A DNA stretch of 64,000 nt, taken from Gordius sp. MW1 (lineage: Eukaryota > Nematomorpha > Gordioida > Gordea > Gordiidae). Both the position numbers and the translations under genes were made by a program. Below are positions 9,777 to 21,553 of the stretch, piece after piece. The stretch is taken from positions 10,168,001 to 10,232,000 of the forward strand of contig OZ038526.1 in assembly GCA_964036665.1 (NCBI GenBank), in the 5' to 3' direction. Under the pieces are notes generated by a model. That model was given only the letters and a program-made list of their open reading frames with translations, had not been told where the DNA came from and did no database searches. Numbering within the stretch: position 1 is the first letter of the stretch; every line of letters starts with the position of its first letter.

Positions 9777-12179
9777 AGGTAAAAAAATGGGAAGGGGGGA
9801 GGGGGAGGAGGGGAAGAAATGGGGAGAAGAGAAGGGGGGAAGGGAAGGGGGGAGGGAGGTGCAGGAGGGAAGGGGGAACGAAACTCATTTATACTTTGTA
9901 TAAACGTAGCATATTTGCTATGCAATTTATGGGCGAGAAAGGTGGGAAAAGGCGAGAATGCTATAGGGGGTATAAAATGCAAAATGATTAGTTAATTATT
10001 TAATAAATATTTAATAAGTTATATTCTTGTAAAACCTGTTATTTATACTTTAATTATCGAGGAATAGGTTTTCTTTCATTCATTCTTATTTACAACTTCT
10101 AAATTACTCAAAATGACGAAAGGAACGCAAATAGAGGGTATAACCTTGGAAAAGCCAATAGTCATCCTTCCAAAACGTACAACTTCAATTTAGAGTTTTT
10201 TTGATACTGTATAAATTTAACAAATTGGTGTAGGCGACCCATAATTTGAATTTATAGACTCTATTCAAATCATGCGCATATGTATAGTATAAACAGGATA
10301 TTAAAAACGAAAAAAATTTCCAATCATACCTTGGCCATTGGTAATTTTTCCCATCCCTTTGGCCGGTGGTCATTTTTTTTAATGATTAGCAGACAGCCAA
10401 ATGACTAGCCTACAATTATAATCTAGAAAAAAAAATCGATTTTAATCTCACTTTGGCGAGTGGTCATTTTTTCCATTGGTCAGTAACTAGCTACTGGCCA
10501 ATAATTATAAGCTAGAGAAAAAATTTAATCTTAATCTCACTTTGGCCAGTGGTCATTTTTTTATTGGTCAGTAGCCAGCAAACGGCCAAATAGCCTATAT
10601 TTAAAATATAGAAAAAAACTACACTTTGGCCAATGGTCATTTATTTTATTTTAGTAGCCAGGACACGGTCAAAAAGGATATAAATACATAAGAGACAAAA
10701 AAAACGAAAGAAAAATTTTGATTCACAATTTGGCCAATGGTCATTTTTTGGTCAGTAGCCAGGACACGGTCAAAAAGTCATATTATCAATGGTATTAACA
10801 AGAACAATATATTATTTTTAAAAAAAAATAAAAAAAATATGCCCTCCCCGGGATTCGAACCCACTACAGTAGAGGCATAAGCCTTTGTGGGGGGGGGGGG
10901 CCAGGAACCCATATCAGTAGAGGCATAGGCCCTTATAAGCGGGGCATAGGTAATTATCAATTTTAACCCAATATAGCAATTCAAAAAACGAAAAAAAAAT
11001 CGATTTACTTTGGCAAATGGTCATTTTTTTCATTGGTCAGTAGCCAGGACACGGTCAAAAAGGATATAAATACATAAGAGACAAAAAAACAAAAAAAATT
11101 TAGATTCGCAATTTGGCCAATGGTCATTTTTCATTGGTCAGTAGCCTAGACACGGTCAAAAAGTCATATTATCAATGGTATTAACAAGAACAATATATTA
11201 ATTAAAAAAATAAAATAAAAAAATTTGCCCTCTTCGGCATTCGAACCCACATCAGTAGAAACATAAGCCTTTGTGGGCGAAGGGGGCAGGGACCTATATC
11301 AGTAGAGGCATAGGCCCTTGTAGGGGGGCATAGGTAATTATCAATGTTAACCTAATATAGCAATTCAAAAAACGAAAAGAAAATTTCAAATCACAATTTG
11401 GCCAATGGTCATTTTTTTCATTGGTCATTAGCCAGGACACGGTCAAAAAGTCATATTATCAATGGTATTAACAAGAACAATTTATTAATTTAATTAAAAA
11501 AATTTTTGCCCTCTCCGGGTATCGAACCAGCAATTAAGAATTTGCCCTCACCGGGATTTGAACCCACATCAGTAGAGGCATAGGCTTTTGTAGGGGGGGG
11601 GCACAGGAACCCATATTAGTAGAGGCATAGGCCCTTCTAGGGGAGGGCATAGGGTAATTATCAATGTTAACCCAATATATCAATTCAAAAAACGAAAAAA
11701 AAATTTCGACTCACAATTTGGCCAATGGTCATTTTTTTCTTTGGTTAGTAGCCAGGACACGGTCAAAAAGTCATATTATCAATGGTATTAACAAGAACAA
11801 TATATTGATTTAATTAAAAAAAAAATTTTCCCATCTTCGGGTATCGATTCGAACCAGCAATTAAGAACGTTGGACGGACGGACAACGGACGGACAACAAA
11901 AAGCGAGCCCATAAATTGCATAGAAATTAATTTAAAAATCAGAATGGCGAACATTTTTTTATTTAAAACCTTTATAAACATACCATTTACATATTTGAGC
12001 CATCTACGACTCATAGTTAGCATTGGCAGTTATAATGTCTTTAGATAAATCATTTAAAACAAGAGTTTAAGCCCTCTGAGATAACCGTCATCAGTTTGTT
12101 CCTAACGAATTTATCGCATGTTTTATCTGCTATCCAATTTATGGACTCGCTTTTGGTTGTCCGTCCGTCCGTCCAACAT
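9777..12179. repeat. Composite minisatellite block 1
   Basis: The block starts with a purine-rich G/A tract (9788-9880) and a module containing GCTATGCAATTTATGGGCG (9919-9937). It then holds a diverged tandem array of units beginning TTTGGCCAATGGTCATTTTT (near 10,361, 10,452, 10,542, 10,625, 10,732, 11,007, 11,112, 11,398 and 11,718), followed in each unit by ATTGGTCAGTAGCCAGGACAC. Some units are expanded by a piece with a tRNA-like B-box and a G-tract. It ends in GGACGGACGGAC and GAGCCCATAAATTGCATAG (11,873-11,930), which reappear inverted at 12,124-12,178. The same arrangement recurs at 18.7-20.4 kb. It may be a non-autonomous element with internal minisatellites; no coding capacity is seen. 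Confidence 0.75.
10846..11580 (-). repeat. Repeated tRNA-like B-box segments inside the array
   Basis: On the minus strand, GTGGGTTCGAATCCCGG-type sequences occur near 10,850-10,866, 11,230-11,250 and 11,545-11,562, with a weaker GGTTCGATACCCGG at about 11,515. They match the RNA polymerase III B-box and T-arm consensus. The pairing 5' acceptor half and a clear anticodon arm are missing, so these are not functional tRNA genes. They probably descend from a tRNA-derived SINE absorbed into the array. Confidence 0.5.
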
Positions 12180-12339
12180 GTAATTTTCATTAATTGCCGT
12201 GGAAACTTAGATTTTAAATGGCTGTGGACTTATTCCTCTTTTAAAAACTTTAATTTTACTTTCGCAAATAGACTAGATAATGACCGCTGATCGGCTTTCA
12301 TTTTTCGACCTCGCTCGAGCCCAATATCCATGTTTATAG

Positions 12340-12665
12340 GCCCGACAGATTACCTTTATACATTTCTTTTTACAACTCGTCTAGGTTGTTTCTATATATC
12401 GGATGTTTGCTAAACTGGCTAAATGGATCCCTGCAAATTAATGATGACCGTTGTTTACTTTTACTTTTTCTGACCCCGGCCAAAGGCCAAAATTCTGGTT
12501 AATTGATTCTGCTATGTGAATTTCTTTTGCCAATTTTTCGAGTTTGCTGCTTTATGACGGATGATTGCGAAACTGTCCAAAAATAATTCCCTGCAAATTG
12601 ATAACCGTTGCTTACTTCTACTTTCCCCAGCCAAAGCCAAAATCCATTTTTATTTTGTGCCTGCA
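12340..12665. repeat. Two diverged tandem copies of an approximately 180-bp unit
   Basis: The segment GGATGTTTGCTAAACTGGCT (about 12,400) through CCCGGCCAAAGGCCAAAAT is repeated as GGATGATTGCGAAACTGTCC (about 12,560) through CCCAGCCAAAGCCAAAAT. The order of shared blocks (CCCTGCAAATT, ACCGTTG, TTACTTYTACTTT) is preserved. There is no coding signal; the minus-strand open frame over 12,499-12,774 lies within this repeat. Confidence 0.55.
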
Positions 12666-13077
12666 CGTTTTGGCATTTATGGTATCTTAGCTTCAAATAT
12701 ACACTTACAAGGGTCTCTATATTTTTTTTTACAATAGGGTTTGCCCCGTGCCTTTTTGCTTCTAAAACCGCCATCCACTAATTAAATCCTAAATATAGTA
12801 AGAGATAGAGAGAGTGGCCAGCCCGACCATTAGGATGAATGGGCCGGACCTTACTAATCTTAATTATAACAAAAATCTAGAAATTTCACCCCCTCCCCTT
12901 TAGAAAATCCATAATACGCGCCTGATTTTTTGAATTTAAGAACTTATTTAAGAGGTAAAGATGTTGATATATGAAACAGGTTTTACCTAAAGCACCAAGA
13001 GCAAACATAAAGGATCACATTTTACCATTTATAAATTTACTAATTTAATAGAGGTTTTGGACAAAGCTACCCTAGAG

Positions 13078-13260
13078 TTAGAGACCTGCGAAGTCAATTT
13101 TTCCCAGCATGAACCCGACCTGAACCGATTTTTAAATTTTTAAACAGAACCCCCGAAAGCATTTAAAAAATTTTTAACCGAATTTTTTTCGGACGCGTTT
13201 CAAATTTTAATACCCGACGCAAGAGTTAGAAGACTCGCGGTGTGTAAAATTTAATCAACA
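13078..13260. mobile_element. Partial copy of the ACCCGAACCCG hAT family
   Basis: TAGAGACCTGCGAAGTCAAT at about 13,079 matches the left end of the complete element at 21,562. It is followed by degenerate GAACCCGACCTGAACCG-type units. No matching right terminus or target duplication is seen, so this copy appears truncated. Confidence 0.55.
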
Positions 13261-13380
13261 AATTAATTACGATTTATGAAACTGAATTGATACCACAGAT
13301 CTTGACTACTAACTTATCTGAATGATTTATTATAATGATGTATATATATAATAAACATTACCTACGACGGTACCAAGTCC

Positions 13381-14735
13381 GTGTGCAAAAAGTGGAGGAG
13401 GGGTTCAAGTCGGAAATGGGCTAACTTTAAAATCATAGTTTCAAACAAAACCTTACAACAGAAAGTTAGGGCGTACTCCACAAACGCCGCGCACTGTGTA
13501 CCCCGCTTGTGTCATGTGAAAAATACACTAGGATTACCACCCGACTCACAACGAAGGCGGAAGATATTAGTCGTGGAAAGATTGCGAATAAATGCTGGAA
13601 TGTGGGTAGATGGGAAAAGCATCGAGGTCGCACAAATGCTAAAAAGAAGAAAGATACACATCGCCTGCTTACAAGAGACGAGGTGGAATGGAACCAAAGC
13701 TTGGGAGTTAGGAGAATATACATACTATTCTACAGTGGGTCACCAAATCGTAGAAACTTAGTCGGTATCGTTCTAAGCGAATCGTACAAGGTGTGGAGTC
13801 AAGCGTTGTTCCGACATCTTAAAGTGGGTGAAGATTGCAGATCGAGGGGGCCTCCTAACCGGTATCTGAGTGTATGCTACCCAAATTGAGTGTATGGAAT
13901 CAGAGAAACATATCCTTCGATTCATTGGAAAAGAAAATACAAGAGGCTATTTATTGAGGCGGATTTCAATGCACACGTAGGGAAAGATCGCCCCAGGTAT
14001 GAAATACATCATGGAGGCTAAGGGCATGGCCTGAAAACACAATAAAGGGAAAAAACTTCTTTAATTATTTCGCATACGACATGGCGATTGTTAGCACCTA
14101 TTTTTAAAAACGCGAAAATTATATTCTGACTTATATAAGTGATAAGCCTTTTTGTTAAATTGAGTATCTGCTCAAACGGCGAAGGGACTTATGGAGTATC
14201 AAGGAAAGTAATATTGGGAGAAGATATCGCCAGGCAACATCATCCGATTGTAATGGACCTTGAAAGATAATTGTTCCCGAAAGAGAAGGATTTATGAGTT
14301 CGAATTCGATGCGAAACGCTAAAGAATAAGTCCGAAACGATAAATATTATCAAAAAGCCTCCTCACTCTGGTGTGCAAGGAAGTTGCAGAGGACGTAGAC
14401 GACGATTGGAACACGCTAACTAATGATAAAGAAAACAGCGATTCGGGAATTAGGACAGACCAAAGGAGGAAAAGCTATGAATAAGGAACTTTGGTGGTGG
14501 GATCAATGGGGTACCATTAAAAAAAGAAAAATCGATATTAGACGGTGGCATTAATCAAAAAAGTAGGAGGAATACCAAAGTATAGGGAGGCAAAGAGAGC
14601 CGCAAAAAAAGCATTTGCCATAGAGAAGAATGTCGCGTACACCGTGAGGCAAAGAAACTGGACCATAAAGGGGGCGATAGGCTTATGTACATATTGGCCA
14701 AAAAAGGGAGAAGAAAAGTTACAATGTTGGAGTTA
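13381..14735 (+). pseudogene. RTE-type non-LTR retrotransposon, endonuclease portion, broken
   Basis: Frames on the plus strand encode an AP-type endonuclease start: KSIEVAQMLKRRKIHIACLQ then ETRWNGTKAWELGEYTYYS. A GIVLSESYKVWSQ segment follows, and ADFNAHVGKDR at about 13,960-13,993 matches the conserved DFNAHVG endonuclease motif. The reading frame shifts at least once between about 13,745 and 13,780 and stops thereafter. A distal piece (14,545-14,720) matches the linker before the reverse transcriptase and ends at an AKKG/PKKG-like block, where the 27.1-kb copy begins. The copy lacks the reverse transcriptase and 3' end. Assignment to the RTE clade rests on the similarity of these motifs to common invertebrate RTE elements. 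Confidence 0.8.
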
Positions 14736-14773
14736 ATAGATTTACATTTCCTTTACATTATGATGGTGGGGTT

Positions 14774-14950
14774 GGCAAATGCATGGGCGTAGCCGAGGGG
14801 GGGGGCAGGGAGATGCAACTGCCCCCCTCTAAATCTAAAAATTTGTTAAAATTTATTATAATTATGCATAACATTTCAAAAAATGATCAGCCCCTCCCTA
14901 AATCATTATTGCCCCTATCTAATGCCAATGCTGGCGCCCATGGGCAAATT
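14774..14950. mobile_element. hAT MITE, CATGGGCGTAGCC family
   Basis: The element 14,782-14,942 begins CATGGGCGTAGCC and ends GGCGCCCATG, with a G-tract inside the left end. The flanks GGCAAATG and GGCAAATT agree at 7 of 8 positions. It has no coding capacity. It is the leftmost of at least ten copies in this window. Confidence 0.85.
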
Positions 14951-15720
14951 CATTCTAATCTATTAAATTTTACGATTTTGCAAAGCAATAATATATAAGC
15001 CTAGGCTTCATTGACAAAGATATATCTTGTGGCTAATTAATTTGTAAAATTACTTAAACTATAATAGAATGGCTTACTTTTAAATGTAAAGGTATTTTCT
15101 ATGAAAATATATGGATTCAATTTATTAAAACCTCAAAATGTAGCAATGCTCTTTTTTATTACAATTTTGAAATGTGTGCAACTAATTACTTATGTTATAA
15201 ATTAGAAACGCTTATAAGTTTACACGGCTATTATGCAAAAATCACAAGTGGAACACGACACTCACTCAAGACAACGAAAAGCGAGCCAATAAATTGCATA
15301 GAAATTTATATTGACAAGAAGCCACAAGCACCTTTGCAGTTTCTATGATAATATACAACGTTTTTCATTAATTTTGAACATGTTGACTCCCCTCCCGCAC
15401 ACTACTAGGAGAGATAAGGGTGATCAATCAAAGCTTATGAATGAGAACGCCCTTTCCCTCTCCTTCCTTTGCGTGCAACTTACTCCCTCCCTTAACATGT
15501 ATACGTTTTCGCCAATCTTGCAATTGACTTTGCACCTTGATATAATTTGGTGGTTTTTGTCAAAAAATTGTAGATTTTTTTACCAAATTTTTTGAATAAA
15601 ACGTGGCCGAAATATGGAAATTATTGCGTGTAATTTTGGATTAAAAAACTGTTTTTTTAAAGTTAGAATTATAAAATTTTTGACTATAACGTATCTTCTT
15701 CTTTATTAGATATTTGATCT
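14951..15720. other. Intergenic DNA with one dispersed motif copy
   Basis: No gene is seen. At about 15,273-15,302 there is a copy of the AGCGAGCC...ATAAATTGCATAG motif found at the ends of the composite minisatellite blocks. The open frame over 15,311-15,595 has no recognisable content. Confidence 0.45.
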
Positions 15721-15721
15721 A

Positions 15722-16905
15722 ACAGTCGTGAGGTTTGTTTTAATTTTCATCCATCTTGACGAGTGCCATATCTTGACCAATCTCTTTTGTTTTCATTACT
15801 TTATTGACTTGCCCTTCTACGTGACACGGGGTCGTCCTCTTCCTCCCCCGCTGATCCATGTCTAGAACATTTCGACTTACATCATTCGTGTCCCGTCTTT
15901 GTATATGCCCATACCACCTTAGCCGATTTTCGTTAATCATGTCCGCCATAAGTTATATACCCATGGTCGAGCTTAGTATACCCCAAGCTTCACAGTATAA
16001 TTCTCATCTCTGTAACTTGTAATAGCTTTCCTTCCGTGGTGTCTAATGCCCATGTTCCACTTCCATAGAGTAACACCGGTCTTACGATGGATTTGTAAGC
16101 TTTGCTTTTCAACCATATTAGCATTTTTTTGTCGCACATTACACCGGATATACTTCGCCATCCTTTTTGGATCGGGGCATTGATTTCCGTTGCGCAACCT
16201 CCCTCTTGATGTAAGATCGAGCTGAGGTAAGTAAACCTGTCTACTTTTGGGTACTTTAGATGGTCATCCAGCGATGGGCTGCCTGTAACGTTTATTTCTA
16301 TGAAAACAGTTTATCGATCGTTGACCTTTAAACCATATCCATCTAAGCCCTTTGAATACTTTTCGACTTCTTCCAATGCTTTACTTTGTTTTCTCGCATA
16401 GTACTATATCATCTGCATACACCATGGCGATGGCTTGTGAATGTCTCTCGTTATTGTGTCTATAATTATATAAAATTTTAAAGCAGATCTTTAATGTAAT
16501 CCAATTACAACCCGAAAAGGTTTAGAGTCTCAATTGTAGTTTTAACGCAAGAATTTGAGGCTTCATAAATTTTACAAGCCGTATTATATGCGTCAGGTAT
16601 ATTTTGTTTCCTCAAGCACCACCATATTAAATGGCGAGGGAGGGTGTCTAAGCTTTCTCCAAGTTGATAAAGGCCAAATGTAGGTCTCTTCTCTTTCACC
16701 ATATTTATTCATTTGTCTTAGTGTGAAGCAAAGATTGGGTCGATTGTGGATTTGCCGGCCACAAATCCGAATCGCTCCTGCACAACTGCACATGTGGCGA
16801 AATTTCTAATATCCTTAGGCGAATATCTAACAAATGTGTCGAGTAATGCGTTAAATAATTTAAAATTATGCAACATATAATATTATCGCTAATCCTTGCT
16901 TCTTT
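15722..16905 (-). pseudogene. RTE-type non-LTR retrotransposon, RT and 3' end, broken
   Basis: Read on the minus strand, this copy runs from the reverse transcriptase palm through the C-terminus. The order is a GKSTIDP-like segment near 16,760, NKYGERE and LDTLPRHLIWWCLRKQNIPD, IYEASNSC (near 16,560), VYADDIVLCE (YADD catalytic motif, near 16,420), then a KTGVTLWKWNMGIRHHGRKA segment (near 16,060). It ends with RLRWYGHIQRRDTNDVSRNV (near 15,900) and a tail rich in AAGAAGA at about 15,700. Several frameshifts and stops break it. Its motif order serves as the guide for recognising the interrupted copy at 27.1-32.9 kb. Confidence 0.82.
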
Positions 16906-17515
16906 CAATTATTAATCTTACACATTTAAAACGAACAATCATTAAATTGGTATTTATTTGCCAATCTTGAACAACTGTGACAAACAATATCCTTCTGCTT
17001 CTTATATAATAATATTGAGGAATGGCAGCATATTCATAATAGTATAATGAATATTATTTTAATTAATTCTTAAAATTTTAAGTGGAGATTTTAAATATAG
17101 TTTACTTTTCTCCAGTTGTGCTGGATTCATCCGAAATGATAAATCTAATTTTGATTTTCTGAATTGATTTTATTTTTAAAATTACATTGTATTGAACAAC
17201 ACATAAATTAAACTACGATAGTGTTCAAATAGTGTATTTATATAATAAACATAAATATTCATAACCTTATTATTCCTGTATTAAGATATAAATTAAAATA
17301 CTTTTAAAAATTCGATAAAATTTTAAGTGTCGAAATCTTCTGATATAACATAACAAAGACACTGCTTCAAATTAAATAGGCTTGCTTTGAGATATAACAT
17401 ACCCTAAGTTTAGAATTTACTCTAAAATAATTGAAAACATACTATTCTTGAAATTTTAATCAATTATTACACGAAATTTGCGAAGAATCCCACTTTTAGC
17501 CATTATAATTATGAC
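16906..17515. other. AT-rich intergenic DNA, nothing recognised
   Basis: Very AT-rich; no exon, RNA or repeat boundary is supportable. Confidence 0.5.
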
Positions 17516-18689
17516 TAGTGATGCGAAAAAACCCCGAAAAATCTCGGTCTCATTTTGAAAAACCGAGACGAATTTAAAAATTGAGTCGAGATCGAGACGA
17601 GAATTTTTACCTCGAGATGAGACGAGATTTTGTCAGCCTCGGGCTTTAATTTATATTTTTAACTATTGAGACTTAATTTAACTAATTAAATATTTTTATT
17701 TTATGAGATTAACATTTAGATGGTAAATGCAAATTAATATGATTTTGAATCAAATTAAATTACTTACGCACCTAATTATCCTATCGAGCAAATTTCAAAT
17801 TTGTAATATAATCCTATTCAACAACATAGTTTTAGTGGCCCTAAGGGTATATGAACAATTAATAATATATTTATTACTTATTCAGATAGTATTTTAGGTC
17901 TACAACGACATCTTACATTACCATAAGGATTAATATACCCTTTATCCTACTCCACAAAACTGCCCAAAAACATTTTTCATCCAACCTAGATGTTTCAGAA
18001 AATCTAAGCATTTAACAGTTATTATATATTAAACATATTCTTTCAAAATGACTAAATAATTGTTTATACTATATAATTAGTTGATTAACAAAAAATAATT
18101 ATAACAATCTAGCAGCCATGGCTAGAGATTTTCTGAAAATCGGCGATCTCGGTGCCTGCCGAAAAATAGTTTGAAGGCGTCTCTGACTATTAAAAAACCG
18201 TATCGGTGCATTCGACCTAAGTTTAACTTACCAAATGTCTATGAATATTTAACGAAAATGCTCCTTGAGAGGGGTTTACAGACGAAAACTTAGGGTTAGT
18301 GTTTTAGGTTAGGGTTTGGGTTAGATGCACACATTTTAATCGACAAATGCATTTTCGTAGACATTTATTTGTTATTTGCTTTTTGGTCAATTGCAACTGA
18401 ATCTTAAAAAGCATCGTAGCATTTAACTCATGAATCTGTCAGGAGCTTGCTATGCCTAAACTCATGAAACACCCCAACAATTTTCAACCCATCACATTCA
18501 TAACATTTTACGCCAAAATGTAGGCTTGGCAGATGCATTCAAATTACTAAATTTTTTGCAAAATGCTGCGATTTATCAAAAAATAAAAATATGTGAACAT
18601 AAGCTTTATTAGCACGTAATTATTTTATGCGCAAATTAATAATAAACGGATTAATATAAAAATTGATCCTATTTTTTAAAAACTCGGGC

Positions 18690-20402
18690 CTTCGGCCCTC
18701 GTGAAGGGGGAGAAGGGAAGGGGAGGAGGGGAAGGGGGGACGACTCATCTATACTCCGTATAAACGTATCATATTTGCTATGCAATTTATGGGCGAGAAA
18801 GGTGGGAAGGGGCGAGAATGCCTATAGGGGGGTATTAAATGCCTAATGATTAATTAATTATTTATACAAATTTTCCATTTATAGGCAAAATTTATTATAG
18901 GCAAAATGTAATATAGGCAAGGGTTATGGTTAGATTTAGTGTTTGCATCTAGTTGCGTATTACATTAGTTTTTATGGCCTTTAGTGATTATGGGTCTAAC
19001 AAACATTATATTATAAAACATCACAATGTTGAATTTGCAGAATTGTTGGGAGAAATTTTTTGTTGAATTTGAACAATTTTTAATTAAAAAAATAAAAAAA
19101 TTGGCGAATGGTCATTTTTTCTCCATTGGTCAGTACCAACAGATACTCTATAAGTTAATGATAGCCAAAAAACGGAAAAAAAAATTTTGATGCTCACTTT
19201 GGCCAATGGTCATTTTTTCCATTGGTCAGCAGCCAGCACACGGTAAAAATGGATATAAATTCATAAGAGTAAAAAAGACGAAAAAAAAATTTTCGAATCA
19301 CATTTTGGCCAATGGTCATTTTTTTCCATTGGTCAGCAGCCAGGACACGGTAAAAATGGATATAAATTCATAATAGTCAAAAAAAACGAAAAAAAAAATT
19401 TTCGAATTACATTTTGGCCAATGGTCATTTTATTCCATTGGTCAGCAGCCAGCGGAGGGCCAAAAAGTCATAATAGCAATGGTAGGAACAGGAACAATCA
19501 TAATAGTCAAAAAAAAACGAAAAAAATAATTTCGATTCACATTTTGGCCAATGGTCATTTTTTCCATCGGTCAGGAGCCAGCGGACGGCCAAAAAGTCAT
19601 AATAGCAATGGTAGTAACAAGAACAATCACAAGAGTCAAAAAAAACTCCGGGATTCTAACCCAAAATCTAGTTAAATTGCATAGCAATTAAAAGTAAACA
19701 ACTTTTATTTATGTTTATTATATAACATTGGTCAGCAGCCAGCGGACGGCCAAAAAGTCATAATAGCAATGGTAGGAACAGGAACAATCATAATAGTCAA
19801 AAAAAAAACGAAAAAAATAATTTCGATTCACATTATGGCCAATGGTCATTTTTCCATCGGTCAGGAGCCAGCGGACGGCCAAAAATTCTTATTATCAATG
19901 ATAGTAACAAGAACAATCATAAGAGTCAAAAAAAACTCCGGGATTCTAACTAAAAAACTAGTTAAATTGCATAGCAATTAAAAGTAAACAACTTTTATTT
20001 ATGTTTATTATATAATAGCTAATTTAAAAAATCTTATATATAACACACCGAGGGAGATAGAGATGAGGGGTGTGGCACCTCTTATGCATTAATTTAAAAA
20101 ATAACACAGCGAGAGAGATAGAGATGAAAGGTGGGGCACCTCTTTCTTATGCTTTAATTTAAAAAATCGATAACCTAATATACCCAATGCAAATAGATAG
20201 GGAGGATACAACGGACGGACGGACGGACACCAAAAAACGAGCCCATAAATTGCATAGCAATTAAACCGAAGGAACAGAAGACGGAAACGCCAAATGACAT
20301 CCTTGACATATTGAAACCCAGCTAAACTAGTGATCTCTTACTTAAACTAGAATTACATAATATAATTTACTTTATTAATTGCTATGCAATTTATGGGCTC
20401 GT
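18690..20402. repeat. Composite minisatellite block 2
   Basis: This repeats the plan of block 1. It has a purine-rich tract (18,707-18,750), the TTTGCTATGCAATTTATGGG module (18,774-18,793), then an array of TTTGGCCAATGGTCATTTTT units (near 19,197, 19,302, 19,414, 19,543 and 19,836). A 292-bp segment at 19,435-19,726 is directly duplicated at 19,727-20,018 with few changes. A 75-bp pair follows at about 20,025-20,170. GGACGGACGGACGGACGGAC (20,206-20,225) and ACGAGCCCATAAATTGCATA close the block, and an inverted copy of the last motif is at 20,371-20,402. Confidence 0.78.
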
Positions 20403-20982
20403 TTTTTGGTTTTTATTTAGCTTTCGTATTTTAAAATCGCCATCTGTAAATATTGCATTTGATTCATGTAAATATTTTGTTATATATAAGGGGATGTCAC
20501 ACTATAATAGAATTATTTAAATTTTATATTTACCAACTTAAATTAAATTACATACGTGCAATTAACGTAAGTCTCAAAACTTTATGTTCTTTCGACAATA
20601 ATGCCTATTTTGTTGTATTTGCAATGTTCGGATAATTACTTGCTATAAATAATGAAAATATTTTTGAAAGTTTACTCTGGCATTTTTGTCATTATTTAAA
20701 CGTGATAATATAAGATCTTAATAAATTCATTATGTTAAAATATGATGGTATTATAGGAAATCAAAATTATTAATTAGCAACTTTATACCTTCGAGTCAAG
20801 TAGTATATAACACTAATGCTTCATACCTTAAGTTACTCATCTAGCTTGTGTTTTATGGTTTGAGATATAAAATTGGTTGCATTATGACCAATTTATATCT
20901 TATATAATAATTTATAAGAGCCAGAAAAAATATATATGGTATGATTACTTCTAGAAGTCAAGACAAGAATTCTCGCCAAGAC

Positions 20983-21245
20983 GAGATTTTTGGTGCCCTA
21001 TCAACTCGCTGAAAACCATCTTTCCGAATTCACCCTGGGACATTAACGACCATCCCCCCATTATCATAAAGAAGGCCCTAAATTGAGTACCTTTAATAAT
21101 TATCAATTTTATTATAAAAAGTTAAATTATAACTTTAATCCAAAATTGAATGATTAATATGATTTTTTGTTGGGGGATATTTTTTAACATTGGGACATTA
21201 GATTCAGCAAGATGGTTTTCGGCAAGTTGACGGGACCGAGATTTT
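20983..21245. mobile_element. Small palindromic element, GGNGCCC...TCAACTCGC family
   Basis: The element 20,991-21,237 begins TGGTGCCCTATCAACTCGC and ends GCAAGTTGACGGGACC. The flanks GAGATTTT (20,983-20,990 and 21,238-21,245) form a perfect 8-bp duplication. The termini match those of the 176-bp element at 29,985-30,160. An 8-bp duplication with GG...CC ends would fit Merlin-type transposons, but hAT cannot be excluded. There is no coding content. Confidence 0.75.
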
Positions 21246-21553
21246 AATAATCGTACCCGAGACGAGATCGAAACACTAATGACTAACTGAGATTTTAAAA
21301 ATTACCATATAATTGATAAGTTTTTTGATAAATCATTTGTTGACTCAAGAAATATTATTTTTGCCGCGACAAGTTTCGACAAGTTAGGCAGCTATGGAAC
21401 TTAGGCAAATGCTATCTTTATAAATCTAAAATTACAAAGATGAGGGAAAGCCTAAATGAATTAGTTTTTATTATCTAAACCTACCTTAATATTCAAATAT
21501 TTTATAATGTAGAATCTTCAATCGGTTTATATGAATTTCATTGTATAAAATCA

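Larger units (their letters stand above)
17516..21278. mobile_element. Probable long hAT-like element with CTCGTCTCG arrays, enclosing other repeats
   Basis: The left end TAGTGATGCGAAAAAACC (17,516) leads into GAGACGAG units to about 17,640. The right end CCGAGACGAGATCGAAACAC (21,256-21,275) closes with TA. The right end read inverted, TAGTGTTTCGATCTCG, is the consensus start of this family. The flanks share only ATGAC (5 bp), so pairing of these two ends is plausible but not proven. Inside lie minisatellite block 2 and a small palindromic element at 20,991-21,237. No transposase is seen. Confidence 0.5.

Noticed and set aside
10846-10880. Functional tRNA gene on the minus strand
   Set aside because: Only the T-arm/B-box part is present; no cloverleaf, anticodon arm or matching acceptor strand can be formed.
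9777-12179. CRISPR-like array
   Set aside because: The repeats are long, diverged and without uniform unique spacers, and the window is clearly eukaryotic; it is a minisatellite.
18286-18330. Telomeric TTAGG/TTAGGG repeats
   Set aside because: Only a few imperfect TTAGG-like units occur, so this is too short and irregular to call a telomeric tract.
19421-19981. Two plus-strand ORFs in minisatellite block 2
   Set aside because: They arise from translation of the tandem units and repeat each other because the DNA is duplicated.
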